A DNA stretch of 64,000 bases from Amycolatopsis sp. NBRC 101858 (GTDB taxonomy: Bacteria > Actinomycetota > Actinomycetes > Mycobacteriales > Pseudonocardiaceae). Both the position numbers and the translations under genes were made by a program. Shown here piece after piece: positions 1 to 8,626 of this stretch (its first letter is position 1; each line of letters opens with the position of its first letter). Below the pieces are notes generated by a model. It was not told the origin of the DNA. It worked only from the letters and a program-made list of their open reading frames with translations, and searched no databases. The stretch is taken from positions 884,681 through 948,680 of the forward strand of contig NZ_BSTD01000001.1 of the NCBI RefSeq assembly GCF_030269325.1, read 5' to 3'.

Positions 1-2793
1 CCCGGTCGACGCCGGTGAGTTCGGGTCGGTTTTGGCCAGCAGCATGTGTGCACCGTGCCGCATGACTGTTCGCTGCGCGGGCGACATCCGGTTGCGCAGC
101 ACCAACTGCACGAGCCGGTGCAAAAGCAGGGTATCGCTGCGGTGGTCGAGCCGGGCCAGCCCGCACCGGTTGATGTCGCGCAGCACTCGGCCGAGCCGCA
201 TGGGATCGCGCAGGGCGATGTCGAGCTCCGGGGCGATCGAAACACCGTGCACGCCGGTGAACAGGTTCCGGGAGATGGGTTCGGGCGCGAAGAACGCACA
301 CACCTGCAACAGCTGATGTGCGGCCGGGTCCAGAGTTCGCAGCTGGTCGAACGATACGCTCCAGGCGGCCGCGATCGGCACCTCGTACTCGGCCGGCGGC
401 GAAGCTTCGAGAATCTCCGCGACCTTTTCGTCGAACAGCCGCAGGTACTCCTCGATCGGCATCCCCGTCTCCGCGCGCCAAGTCGCGGCTTGTGCCAGCG
501 CCAGCGGCAGATCGCCCAGTTTGCCCGCGAGCTGGTCGGCCTGCTCGTCGGTGATCACCGGATCCCGCCGGCACAGCAGTTCCTTGCTCTCGCCCCGGTC
601 GAACAGACTGACCTCGAGCGGTTCCGCGAAGGTGTCCGCCCAGTCCGGTTCGCGCGAGGTGATCAGGATCCGCCCGGGACCGTCGGGGAGGAACGGGGCG
701 AGCCGCTCCGGCTTACCGGCCGAGTCGAAGACGAGCAGCCAGCGCGAGTAAGCCGACCCCGTCCGCAACGCTTCGAGCACCGCGGGAACCGCGGTGACCG
801 ACTCGTCCGCGCCCGGCAGGTGTAGCTGGCGCGCCAGCTCGGTCAGCGACGCCCGAATCTGCATCTCCTGCGCGGCGCGGATCCACCAGACGACGTCGTA
901 CTCCTGGAGGTGGCGGTGGACGTACTCGATCGCGAGCTGCGTCTTTCCGATCCCGCCCATGCCGTGCAAAACCGCCCTGGACTCGCGGTCCAGTTCGCGA
1001 GCCAGTGATTCGAGAAGTCCGCGCCTGCCGACGAACGCGGGGTTGCGGCTGGGCACCTCGCCCATGACGACGGGCGAGTCGGTGTTCACCGGTCCCGGGC
1101 GAAGGGGCGACGGCTCCGCTTCGTCGTCCACCGGCCGAGCTCGCTTTTCGGTCACCGGTGGTCCGGCCGCGGCCAGTTCGAGCTCCAGCATGCGCAGCCG
1201 ATCGGCTCTGGCCAGGTACGGTCCGGAGAGCGCCCGCATGACGGCCTGTTCCAAGCGCACCTCCGGCGCCAGTTCGACGGCCCGTGCGGGCAAGCGGGCC
1301 TCGTCGGGATCGGCCAGCGCGTCCCTCAGCCGCACCAGCACCGGGTACTCCGCACCGAACCGGTCGGTGGCCGCGATCACGACATCGGCTGTCTCCGACC
1401 GCCGACTGACGGCCAGCAGCGCGGCTCGGACCGGAGGCGCGATCTCGAAGACAACCTCATCCCAGGCGTCCTGACCGGTGTCGGCGGGCATCTCCAGCAG
1501 ACCGCTGGTGAAGACCTCGGCGAGGTGCGTCGTCCGAGCCCCGGGCACCAGCTCGGTCTGGACGAAACGGGCGATCGGCAGGCTGACCGGGACCGCGGCC
1601 AGCAGCTTGGCCAGCCGGAACGCCGGTTCCGACGCGACACCTCGGAACCGTTGAACACGTTCGTACGGGGTTGCCGAAGCCGCTCGCTCGTCCGCCATGC
1701 GCGGCATCGGGTTCGGCTCGTCGGACACCAGCAGCACCGTCCCGGTGAGGGGCTCGCGGTGTGGCCGGGTGATCAGCCCCGCCCACCAGCCCAGCCACCG
1801 CGCGTCCAGCTCGAGCAGCGGGATCGGCACCGTGCGCGCGTCCGAGCCTGGCGGTTCTTCGGCGGTCAGCCAGGCGTCCGGCAATTCGACGCCGTAGGTC
1901 CCGTTCGGCCGAAGCGGCCCGGGCGTGACCAGTAAGGCCTGCTGCGGGTTCAGCCCGCCTTGACTCCACAACCACTGCGGCAACAGGTGCACGAGAGCCA
2001 CCGGCATCGTGCGGCCCCACTGGGCCAGCATCGGTGCGACGAGGTCGTCGTACCAAAGCCGGCCGGCTCCGTCGGTGAGAACCAGCAGGACGCGGTGCCC
2101 GGTCGGGTCCAGCAGCTCGGCCGGCCGGCGCGCCGGCGCATCCGACGTGCCTCCGCGGAGAACGGGGCGCACCGGGCCGCTGTCCGGATCGCCTTCGGCG
2201 GTCAGGAGCCGGACCCGGATCGACCGGAACGCGCCGAGTTGCCGAAGGACGGCGAGGAACGCGTCGATCGCCTGCTGCCACAAGGCCATGGAGGGCCCCG
2301 AGTCGATCACGACCGTGAGATCGAGCGCGCGGACCCGCCCGGGAACCGTGACCGGCAGCCAGATCCCGCCATCGACACCGGCCTCCGCAGTGAGGTCTTC
2401 GTCGAGGACGACGTCCTCCTCCCGTTCCGACGACCGGGTCAGCTTGAGCGCCCGGAGGGCACGGAGGATGTCCGTCGCGCCGGGCAGGGCGGGCGCCGAA
2501 CGCGAACTGCTGGTCCCAGAGCCGGCTGAGAGCAGCGCGACGGCTTCGCGCGAGAGTCCGGCGACCATCCGGTGCGGAGGCCGGGCTTCCGGGGTCGTCG
2601 GTTCGGGCGGCTCGGGAGCCGGCGCGGCCGGCTCATCTCGCCCTGCCGGGACAACCGCGCGGACATCGTCCGGTTCTGCCTCGCGTGGGGCGTGGGTATC
2701 AGCGTCCTTGATCGCCGCGGCCAGCCACAGCGCGTCACCGATCTCGTTCCAGGACACTCCGGAACCCGGTGGCTCGCCGTCCGGCCGGTGCAT
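1..2793 (-). CDS. vWA-like (SAV_2336-type) / NB-ARC STAND protein, partial at 3' end
   Basis: Open frame of 931 codons on the minus strand from ATG at 2793 to base 1 with no stop, so the C-terminus lies outside the window. Residues 1-120 are low complexity. About 155-300 look like a von Willebrand A fold: DSGPS near 164-168, a degenerate MIDAS, and LTDG near 239-242. About 575 onward is an NB-ARC/AP-ATPase: Walker A GMGGIGKTQ at 611-619, Walker B LLVFDS near 686, ILITSRE sensor near 709, then a GLPLA-like LGDLPLALAQ. Proteins of this plan usually end in TPRs; that is inference here. It starts one base after the MoxR stop, so it is probably translationally coupled. Likely role: ATP-switched sensor of a conflict system. 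The SAV_2336 assignment is from memory of the family. Confidence 0.78.
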   Translation of the reverse strand, partial: MHRPDGEPPGSGVSWNEIGDALWLAAAIKDADTHAPREAEPDDVRAVVPAGRDEPAAPAPEPPEPTTPEARPPHRMVAGLSREAVALLSAGSGTSSSRSAPALPGATDILRALRALKLTRSSEREEDVVLDEDLTAEAGVDGGIWLPVTVPGRVRALDLTVVIDSGPSMALWQQAIDAFLAVLRQLGAFRSIRVRLLTAEGDPDSGPVRPVLRGGTSDAPARRPAELLDPTGHRVLLVLTDGAGRLWYDDLVAPMLAQWGRTMPVALVHLLPQWLWSQGGLNPQQALLVTPGPLRPNGTYGVELPDAWLTAEEPPGSDARTVPIPLLELDARWLGWWAGLITRPHREPLTGTVLLVSDEPNPMPRMADERAASATPYERVQRFRGVASEPAFRLAKLLAAVPVSLPIARFVQTELVPGARTTHLAEVFTSGLLEMPADTGQDAWDEVVFEIAPPVRAALLAVSRRSETADVVIAATDRFGAEYPVLVRLRDALADPDEARLPARAVELAPEVRLEQAVMRALSGPYLARADRLRMLELELAAAGPPVTEKRARPVDDEAEPSPLRPGPVNTDSPVVMGEVPSRNPAFVGRRGLLESLARELDRESRAVLHGMGGIGKTQLAIEYVHRHLQEYDVVWWIRAAQEMQIRASLTELARQLHLPGADESVTAVPAVLEALRTGSAYSRWLLVFDSAGKPERLAPFLPDGPGRILITSREPDWADTFAEPLEVSLFDRGESKELLCRRDPVITDEQADQLAGKLGDLPLALAQAATWRAETGMPIEEYLRLFDEKVAEILEASPPAEYEVPIAAAWSVSFDQLRTLDPAAHQLLQVCAFFAPEPISRNLFTGVHGVSIAPELDIALRDPMRLGRVLRDINRCGLARLDHRSDTLLLHRLVQLVLRNRMSPAQRTVMRHGAHMLLAKTDPNSPASTG

Positions 2794-2794
2794 G

Positions 2795-3862
2795 TCAGCG
2801 AGCCGCGGGGTTCAGCTGCCGCCACAAGGCGTCTACCAGCCGTGGCCACGATTCTTCGTCATCCGGACGGTACGCTCCGGACGTGGCCAGATAGACGGCG
2901 TCGAGCAGCTTGTCCGCCGGGAGACTGCCCACGGCCACACTGCGGGCGACGAACTCCTCGACGAGCCGCGACGTCTCCGAGCTTTCGAGGGCGTGCGCGG
3001 CCACGATCGCCGCGAGCTGCTCGGCGTTGGGTTCCTTGGTCTCGTAGCGGAGGCACCGGCGCAGGAAGGCGGGCGGGAAGTCCCGCTCCCCGTTGCTCGT
3101 GATGACCACGACCGGAAATGCGTGGCAGCAAATGCGGCCGCCGATGATCTCGGCCATGCCATCCGGATCCGCGGTGAACACCTCGACCGAGGGCGTTCGG
3201 CTGCGCACCCGCACCAGTTCGGCGATGTCGAACTCGCCATCCTCGAAGAGGCTGAGGAGATCGTTGGGCAGGTCCGCCTCGGACTTGTCCAGCTCGTCGA
3301 TGAGCAGCACCCTGGGCAGCCGCCGCGGCAGGAACGCGGTCCCCACCGGACCCAGCCGGACGAACTCGCCGATCGGCGGCTCGGCGACCGCGCCGGTCCG
3401 GTCGCCGGCCATGGAGAAGCGGGCTGCCGCAGCCTGTGCACGGCCGATCGCGTCGTAGCCGTACAGGCCCGACTTGACCGTCGTCCGAGAGCCGATCGGC
3501 CAGCGCAGCACCCGCCCGAGCCGCAGCTCTCGCGCGATCCGGTAGGCGAGACTGGACTTCCCACTGCCCGGCTGCCCAGTCACCAGCAGCGGTCGCCGAA
3601 GGTACAGCGCCGCGTTGACCATCTCGATCTCGTGCGGGTCGACGAGGCGGGCGGCGAGGTGGTGGGCAGCGCCGAGCCGGCGGTCGGTCTCACGGTCGTC
3701 CTCGGGCGCCGGGCCCGCCTCGGGCGCCGGGCCGGCGTCGAACTTCCGCCACGGCGGCGCCGGTGGCAGCAGGTCCATCAGGCCGATGTCGCCCAGTGGC
3801 CGACCCGTGCCCCGGTAGATCCACCAGCTCGGCCGGCCGTCAGGATGCGCAGTCTCGCTCAT
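2795..3862 (-). CDS. MoxR-family AAA+ ATPase of vWA-MoxR-VMAP module
   Basis: 355 aa. Walker A GQPGSGKSS at 96-104, Walker B VLLIDELDKS from about 185, a sensor-like VVITSNGERDFPPAFLRRC segment and an arginine-rich end to the core, all typical of MoxR ATPases that remodel partners for vWA proteins. Residues 1-60 are proline-rich and carry WWIYRGTG, a short motif probably specific to this module. The ATG at 3862 has a GGGAG Shine-Dalgarno and lies inside the end of the upstream VMAP-like gene (23-bp overlap). The downstream vWA/NB-ARC gene begins one base after this stop. Three successive coupled genes argue for a complex made in fixed ratio. The family call is firm; the trigger and the remodelled target are unknown. 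Confidence 0.85.
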   Translation of the reverse strand: MSETAHPDGRPSWWIYRGTGRPLGDIGLMDLLPPAPPWRKFDAGPAPEAGPAPEDDRETDRRLGAAHHLAARLVDPHEIEMVNAALYLRRPLLVTGQPGSGKSSLAYRIARELRLGRVLRWPIGSRTTVKSGLYGYDAIGRAQAAAARFSMAGDRTGAVAEPPIGEFVRLGPVGTAFLPRRLPRVLLIDELDKSEADLPNDLLSLFEDGEFDIAELVRVRSRTPSVEVFTADPDGMAEIIGGRICCHAFPVVVITSNGERDFPPAFLRRCLRYETKEPNAEQLAAIVAAHALESSETSRLVEEFVARSVAVGSLPADKLLDAVYLATSGAYRPDDEESWPRLVDALWRQLNPAAR

Positions 3863-5366
3863 CGGGGCTCCCTTTCCGCGAGCCGGGCGGGAACGGCGGC
3901 CCGTCGAGGAAGACCAGCCGGTCCGGGTCGTCCCAGAGGATCACCAGATTGCGTGCCACGGTCAGGTCCACCGGAATGGTCATCTCCCGGAAGGCCGCTC
4001 TCCGGGAAGCCTGTACGCGCAGCGGAAGATCGTCGAGTCCGCCGCTCTCGACGAGCCACTTGACCACCTCTCGCAGGAGATCCAGCGAAGCATCGGGGTG
4101 CCACAGCAGAGCCGGAAGACCCGATCGCAGTCCGGCCGCGAGTGCGTCCGCGCCAGGTCTCGGACGCAGCGGCGGCGCGCAGTCGAGCAACATGACGACC
4201 CATTTCTCGTCGCTCAGAATCGCGTCGAGGCGGTGCCGTTCCCCGGTATCTTCGGTCGCGCAGAAATACACTCGTTCAGCCGATGGGTCGGCCATCATCG
4301 TTTCCCAGCGCACCCGCCAGGCACGATGCCATTGGCGAGACCGCATCCGTTCCAGTGAACGGACGACGATCGGGTAGTCGAGAACCAGCGGCCGGGGATC
4401 GCCGGTTTCGTGCTCCTTGCACCACAAGTGCACCGGCAGGTGCAACAACGAACGCGGCAGCACGAACTCGAGCGCGACCTCGCCGCGGTACTCCGACCAA
4501 GCTCGCTCGGCTTCGACGACGAGCGTGTCGACGTGGTGTTCGAGCTGTTCGACGGCGACCGTGACGAGGCTGCCGCGCGCCGGTGGCCATTCCGACGGGT
4601 CCTCTTGCCGCCAATGGGAAACCAAGCTCCGGCTCGGGTCTATCCCATCCGGCTGTACGACGATCATGAGGTGCAGCCGGGCTTCTTCCGGCACGGCCTG
4701 CTCCCGTTCCACGCGTAGCTCGTGCAGCCGAGCATCCGCCTGCAACCGCCGTGCCTGGGCGGTATTCCATTCCCTCAGCCGGTCGCCGAGTTCCGGTGGA
4801 CATTGCGCGGCGACCAGTTCGATGAACGTCAACGACGGTGGTAGCCCGCTCGGTGGAGTGTTGAAGTCGGTAAGCACACAGAAGGCCTCCCACGCGTCTC
4901 TCACCTCAGGCGTCGGGCCCGCATTACCCGCGGCACGACGAATCAGCGCCGCCAGCCGGACCGGGACGACACCGGCCAGCACCGAGTGCAGCCACGACGA
5001 TTCCGATTCCGGCAGCAGGTCGTGCATTCTCGGCCGGTGCGTGAGCCGGCGGATCGCGTCGGATTCCGGCGAGCCCGGGCGCATCATCCGGACCGCTCCG
5101 GCGAGCGCGCTCATCCCGCCGTCCGCTTTCGCGCAGGCGTTGACGACTTCGATGAGGTGGTCCCGCCCGGTGGCCTGCTCCGGAACGGTCAACGGAAAAC
5201 CCAGATCGTCGCGGACCAGGTCCAAGAGCAACGCCCGACCGGCCGGATCGACGGCGAGTCCGGCAGAGGCGAGAACGTTCACGATCGCTTCACGGACCGC
5301 GACTCTGGCGCCCGGCCAGGCCCGATACTCCTGGCCTGGTCCGTACAACCTTTCGCCGGCCGACAC
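3840..5366 (-). CDS. VMAP-like protein with N-terminal effector-associated domain (EAD2-like)
   Basis: 508 aa from GTG at 5366, which has GGGGGAGG 11 nt upstream; a GTG at 5378 is in frame but overlaps that Shine-Dalgarno. About residues 22-106 form a helical domain that matches the C-terminus of the adjacent cyclase protein; compare AGAVRMMRPGSPESDAI here with LGAVRTIEPESPQVAAL there. The rest has no enzyme motif that I can see but resembles the VMAP middle and C-terminal regions, alpha/beta with conserved WCKE and LLWHPDAS. In published vWA-MoxR-VMAP systems (Kaur, Burroughs, Iyer and Aravind), VMAP is the scaffold that connects the NTPase pair to EAD-tagged effectors. Its position between the effector and MoxR genes fits. 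Confidence 0.68.
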   Translation of the reverse strand: MSAGERLYGPGQEYRAWPGARVAVREAIVNVLASAGLAVDPAGRALLLDLVRDDLGFPLTVPEQATGRDHLIEVVNACAKADGGMSALAGAVRMMRPGSPESDAIRRLTHRPRMHDLLPESESSWLHSVLAGVVPVRLAALIRRAAGNAGPTPEVRDAWEAFCVLTDFNTPPSGLPPSLTFIELVAAQCPPELGDRLREWNTAQARRLQADARLHELRVEREQAVPEEARLHLMIVVQPDGIDPSRSLVSHWRQEDPSEWPPARGSLVTVAVEQLEHHVDTLVVEAERAWSEYRGEVALEFVLPRSLLHLPVHLWCKEHETGDPRPLVLDYPIVVRSLERMRSRQWHRAWRVRWETMMADPSAERVYFCATEDTGERHRLDAILSDEKWVVMLLDCAPPLRPRPGADALAAGLRSGLPALLWHPDASLDLLREVVKWLVESGGLDDLPLRVQASRRAAFREMTIPVDLTVARNLVILWDDPDRLVFLDGPPFPPGSRKGSPDERDCAS

Positions 5367-5457
5367 CTGACGAACCACCTCCCCCGTCGTGCGAGCCCGG
5401 GAAACGTGAGTTTACCGATCCGGCAGCGCCGGAAAAGGGGCAAAAGTAGGACAAGAA

Positions 5458-6387
5458 TCAGTTCAACGGATGCGCCGGCCAGTTCGCGATCACCACCGCG
5501 AGGGCCGCGACCTGGGGCGATTCCGGCTCGATGGTCCTCACTGCGCCGAGCAGATCGGCGAGCCCGTCGGCAAACCGCTGGCACGTGCGGGCGAGCGCGA
5601 TCACGTGCAGCCGGTCCTCGGCGTGGTACGGCACGACGTCGGCGATTTCCCGACGGGGGAAGAGCTCCAGCAGCAGCCGACGGCTTTCCGCCTTGCGCAC
5701 GCACGGCACCGCGAGCAGTGCCTCCACCAACAGCGGGAAAGCATCACGGCGCGCCACCGCAGGAGCGAAGGCGGGAGTGGCGACGATCCCGCCGTTGGTG
5801 ACGGCGCCGAGCACGCGGAGCCAGGCCCACGCGGGGGTCTCCCCGGGCTTCACCTTGACCGAGATCCGGCGATACGACGCCGGCTCGGCGGCCGGGTCTT
5901 CGCGGACGACGTCCTCGTAAAGCAGTTCCGATGCGATCACCGCCAGGTCGGCTTCCGCTTCTTTCTGGACGGCCTTGGCTTCCGGGGCGTCGAGGATGCG
6001 GAAGGTGAAGCTCACCGCCTTGCTGATCCGCCCATGGCTGCCCTCCGCCACTTCACCCGCGTGCACCGCCAAGCGGAGCTGAACCTGGGCCCCCGGCGCG
6101 TGGAGGTGATTGTGCCGACGCAGCTCGTCGCGCATGCGGCCGGGGAACTCGGCGACGAGATCCGCCTTCGCGATGTCCGGGGGCAGTAGGATCATCGCGC
6201 CGTCGCCGGTGTTCTCGACGAAGCACGAGTCCCACGGGATACCCGTCTCGGCGAACGACGTGCGCAGGACCCGCCACAGACCCTCGTGCACTTCGCGCAG
6301 GTGCGCCATCGTGCGACTCGGGTTGTTGTATCCGGCGACGTCCACGGCCATGATCGTCCGGTGCAGCGCAGCTGAATGCACAGGCAC
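5458..6387 (-). CDS. Class III nucleotide cyclase-like domain fused to effector-associated domain
   Basis: 309 aa from GTG at 6387 (GGGGAGG just upstream; GTG 6381 is possible, ATG 6429 extends it by 14). Residues 12-170 read as a class III cyclase catalytic domain: MAVDVAGY supplies the first metal Asp (about 16) and NTGDGAMILL the second (about 62), followed by LRLAVHAGEV. Both metal ligands are kept, so it may be active. Residues 216-299 are an EAD2-like helical domain shared with the VMAP-like neighbour, which is the expected means of recruitment. It lies 91 bp upstream of the VMAP-like start and probably opens the operon. Likely role: effector making a cyclic nucleotide, or binding a nucleotide, when the NTPase partners fire. 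The product cannot be predicted from sequence. Confidence 0.7.
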   Translation of the reverse strand: MPVHSAALHRTIMAVDVAGYNNPSRTMAHLREVHEGLWRVLRTSFAETGIPWDSCFVENTGDGAMILLPPDIAKADLVAEFPGRMRDELRRHNHLHAPGAQVQLRLAVHAGEVAEGSHGRISKAVSFTFRILDAPEAKAVQKEAEADLAVIASELLYEDVVREDPAAEPASYRRISVKVKPGETPAWAWLRVLGAVTNGGIVATPAFAPAVARRDAFPLLVEALLAVPCVRKAESRRLLLELFPRREIADVVPYHAEDRLHVIALARTCQRFADGLADLLGAVRTIEPESPQVAALAVVIANWPAHPLN

Positions 6388-6501
6388 AACACCTCCCCGT
6401 CCCGCACTCAGTGTCCCAGACACATGCACGCTCGGCCATGTTCGCGCAGGGCGTTACACGGAAACCAGACCTCCTTGTCCTTGTTTCGTCCATAATTCGG
6501 C

Positions 6502-7707
6502 GTGCCCACGAGACGACTGCACCTGGTTGGCGCGGATGAGGACCACCGCGTCTCCACCATCGAGCTCTTCTTCGACCTGGTCTTCGTCTATGCCATCACC
6601 CAGACCACCCAGCTGATGGCCGACCACCTGAGCCCCCTCGGGGTCGGGCAGGGGCTGGCCATGCTCGCCGTCCTCTGGTGGTGCTGGTGCTCCTATGCCT
6701 GGCTCGGGACCACCATCCACGTCGATCACGGGATCGCGCGGCTGGCGATGTTCGGGGCCATGACCGTCATGTTCCTCGTCTCGCTCACCATTCCCGAAGC
6801 CTTCGTCGACTTCCCCGGTGGGCTGTTCGCTCCCGTGCTCTTCGTCGTCTGTTACGCGCTCGTGCGGCTGCTGCACCTCGTCGCCTACCTCGGGGCCGCG
6901 CGGCATGATCCCGGGTTGCGCAAGGTGCTGCTCAAGATGTTCGTCGGGCTGCTGCCCTCCGTTGTGCTGCTCGCCGTGAGCACCGCGCTGACCGGTCCTT
7001 GGCAGCTGGGCCTCTGGGTCGTCGCTCTGCTGGCCGACTATCTCAACGTCTACCTCAGCGGGCCCGAGGGCTGGCGGCTGAACTCGCCCGCGCACTTCGC
7101 CGAGCGGTTCGGGCTGATCGTGATCATCGCGCTCGGGGAGTCGATCGTCGCGATCGGGATCGGGATCGGGTCGCTGCCGATGTCGTGGCTGGTCGTCGGG
7201 GCCGCCGTGTGCGGGCTCGCGCTGGCCGCCGGGATGTGGTGGACCTACTTCGACGTCGTCGCGCGCGTCTCCGAGCACCGGCTGACCCGGGCCACCGGCA
7301 CCGAACGCACGAAGCTCGCCACCGACTCCTACACCTTCCTGCACCTGCCGCTGATCGCCGGGATCGTGCTCGTCGCCCTCGGGCTGAAGAAGGCCTTCCT
7401 CTACATCGCGGACACCGAGCACCACACGCCCGGCGAGGCCCTGCACGGCGTGCCGATCTGGACGCTCACCGGCGGGCTCGCGCTCTACCTCGTCGCACTG
7501 AGCGCTCTGCGCAAGCGCAACCTCGGCAGCTGGAACGTCCAGCGGCTGACCGTCGGGATCCTGCTGGTCGCCGCGACGCCGCTGCTGGAACACGTGCCCG
7601 CCGCCGTGCTGCTGCTCGTCGTCGCCGGGATCGTGCTCGGGCTCATCGGGTTCGAACGCCTCCGGTTCGCCGAGTGGCGGCGGCAGGTGCACACCGAGCA
7701 CTCATAA
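6502..7707 (+). CDS. Low temperature requirement protein A (LtrA) family membrane protein
   Basis: 401 aa, GTG start. The N-terminus STIELFFDLVFVYAITQTT is the LtrA signature, followed by about ten to eleven hydrophobic segments through the length of the protein, as usual for the family. LtrA was named in Listeria for growth in the cold; its biochemical activity is not established. The gene is divergent from the cyclase/EAD gene and its stop overlaps the stop of the convergent XRE regulator by 6 bp. It looks like a single-gene unit and I see no tie to the conflict module next to it. Family call confident, function open. Confidence 0.88.
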   Translation: MPTRRLHLVGADEDHRVSTIELFFDLVFVYAITQTTQLMADHLSPLGVGQGLAMLAVLWWCWCSYAWLGTTIHVDHGIARLAMFGAMTVMFLVSLTIPEAFVDFPGGLFAPVLFVVCYALVRLLHLVAYLGAARHDPGLRKVLLKMFVGLLPSVVLLAVSTALTGPWQLGLWVVALLADYLNVYLSGPEGWRLNSPAHFAERFGLIVIIALGESIVAIGIGIGSLPMSWLVVGAAVCGLALAAGMWWTYFDVVARVSEHRLTRATGTERTKLATDSYTFLHLPLIAGIVLVALGLKKAFLYIADTEHHTPGEALHGVPIWTLTGGLALYLVALSALRKRNLGSWNVQRLTVGILLVAATPLLEHVPAAVLLLVVAGIVLGLIGFERLRFAEWRRQVHTEHS

Positions 7708-8526
7708 CAGCTCCGGGCCGACGACCGACAACAGCTGCAGCTTCTCCGCGTCCTCCGTGCCGGGTGTCGCGGTGAAGACCAGCAGCACCTGGGCGAAGTC
7801 GTCGGTGTGGAGCAGCTGGCAGTCGAGCGCGATCTCGCCGAAGCCCGGGTGCACGATCGTCTTGCGCCGCTCGAACGGCACCGAGACCTCGTGCGCCTCC
7901 CACAGCTTCGCGAACTCCGCGCTCTTCGCCGCCAGCAACCGCGCCAGCTCGGCGGCGCGGGGGTCGCTGCCCGACGACGCCCGCAGGCTCGCCACCAGGA
8001 ACCGGGCGTGGCGCGCGCGGTCAGCCGGCGGGTAGAGCAGCTGCTCCGCCGGGTCGGTGAACCATCGATAACTTGCGCTGCGCGCGGGTCCGGTGTGGCC
8101 GGTCTCGTCCCCGAGCAGCGCCTGGGCCGGCCGGTTCTGCACGAGCGTCTCGCCGAGGTTCGACATCACCTGCGCGGGCGTGTCGTGCAGCCGGTCCAGC
8201 ACGCGCATCAACGCCGGGCTGACGTGGTCCGCGCGCGACACCCGGGACGGCGCCGTGTGCCCGGCCAGCCGGAACAGGTGGTCACGTTCGTCCAGCGTCA
8301 GCCGCAGGCCGCGGGCGATCGCGGCCAGCATCTGCTCCGACGGCCGCGGCCCGCGCTGCTGCTCCAGCCGCGTGTAGTAGTCGGTGGACATGCCCGACAG
8401 CGTCGCGACCTCCTCGCGGCGCAGCCCGGACGTTCGGCGGCGCTGCCCCGGCGGCAGCCCGACGTCCTGCGGGCGCAGGGCCTCGCGGCGTCGGCGCAGG
8501 AAATCGGCTAGTTCGGCACGGTCCAC
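7702..8526 (-). CDS. XRE/MmyB-type helix-turn-helix transcriptional regulator
   Basis: 274 aa from GTG at 8526. An N-terminal HTH at about residues 5-75 has the typical LRREEVATLSGMSTDYYTRL core and a following LEQQR turn. The C-terminal 180 residues match the MmyB-like ligand-binding region (WFTDP, GFGEIALDCQLLHTDD and PGTEDAEKL motifs). In actinobacteria these regulators commonly sit divergent to a short-chain dehydrogenase, exactly as here: the SDR starts at 8627 and the 100-bp gap holds a 15-bp palindrome. The ligand is unknown. A longer in-frame start at 8634 would run into the SDR gene and is rejected. Confidence 0.88.
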   Translation of the reverse strand: MDRAELADFLRRRREALRPQDVGLPPGQRRRTSGLRREEVATLSGMSTDYYTRLEQQRGPRPSEQMLAAIARGLRLTLDERDHLFRLAGHTAPSRVSRADHVSPALMRVLDRLHDTPAQVMSNLGETLVQNRPAQALLGDETGHTGPARSASYRWFTDPAEQLLYPPADRARHARFLVASLRASSGSDPRAAELARLLAAKSAEFAKLWEAHEVSVPFERRKTIVHPGFGEIALDCQLLHTDDFAQVLLVFTATPGTEDAEKLQLLSVVGPELL

Positions 8527-8561
8527 GTCCTCGATTATCGGCGCTCTCCCGGCCGGTGCCA

Positions 8562-8576
8562 GGGATCGCCGATCCC
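8562..8576. promoter_or_regulatory. Candidate operator between XRE regulator and SDR
   Basis: GGGATCG-C-CGATCCC, a perfect 7+1+7 palindrome at the centre of the 100-bp divergent gap. Its position suggests autoregulation by the XRE regulator and control of the SDR. Assignment is by position only. Confidence 0.4.
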
Positions 8577-8626
8577 CCGATCGACGCGCTCTGCCACGAC
8601 TGTCCCGGCGCCGCGACGCTCGAGCC

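Noticed and set aside
1..6387. FxSxx-COOH cyclophane peptide cluster
   Set aside because: The vWA-like/NB-ARC architecture occurs in that system, but no radical SAM gene or short precursor ending FxSxx is present; MoxR and VMAP neighbours point to the ternary system.
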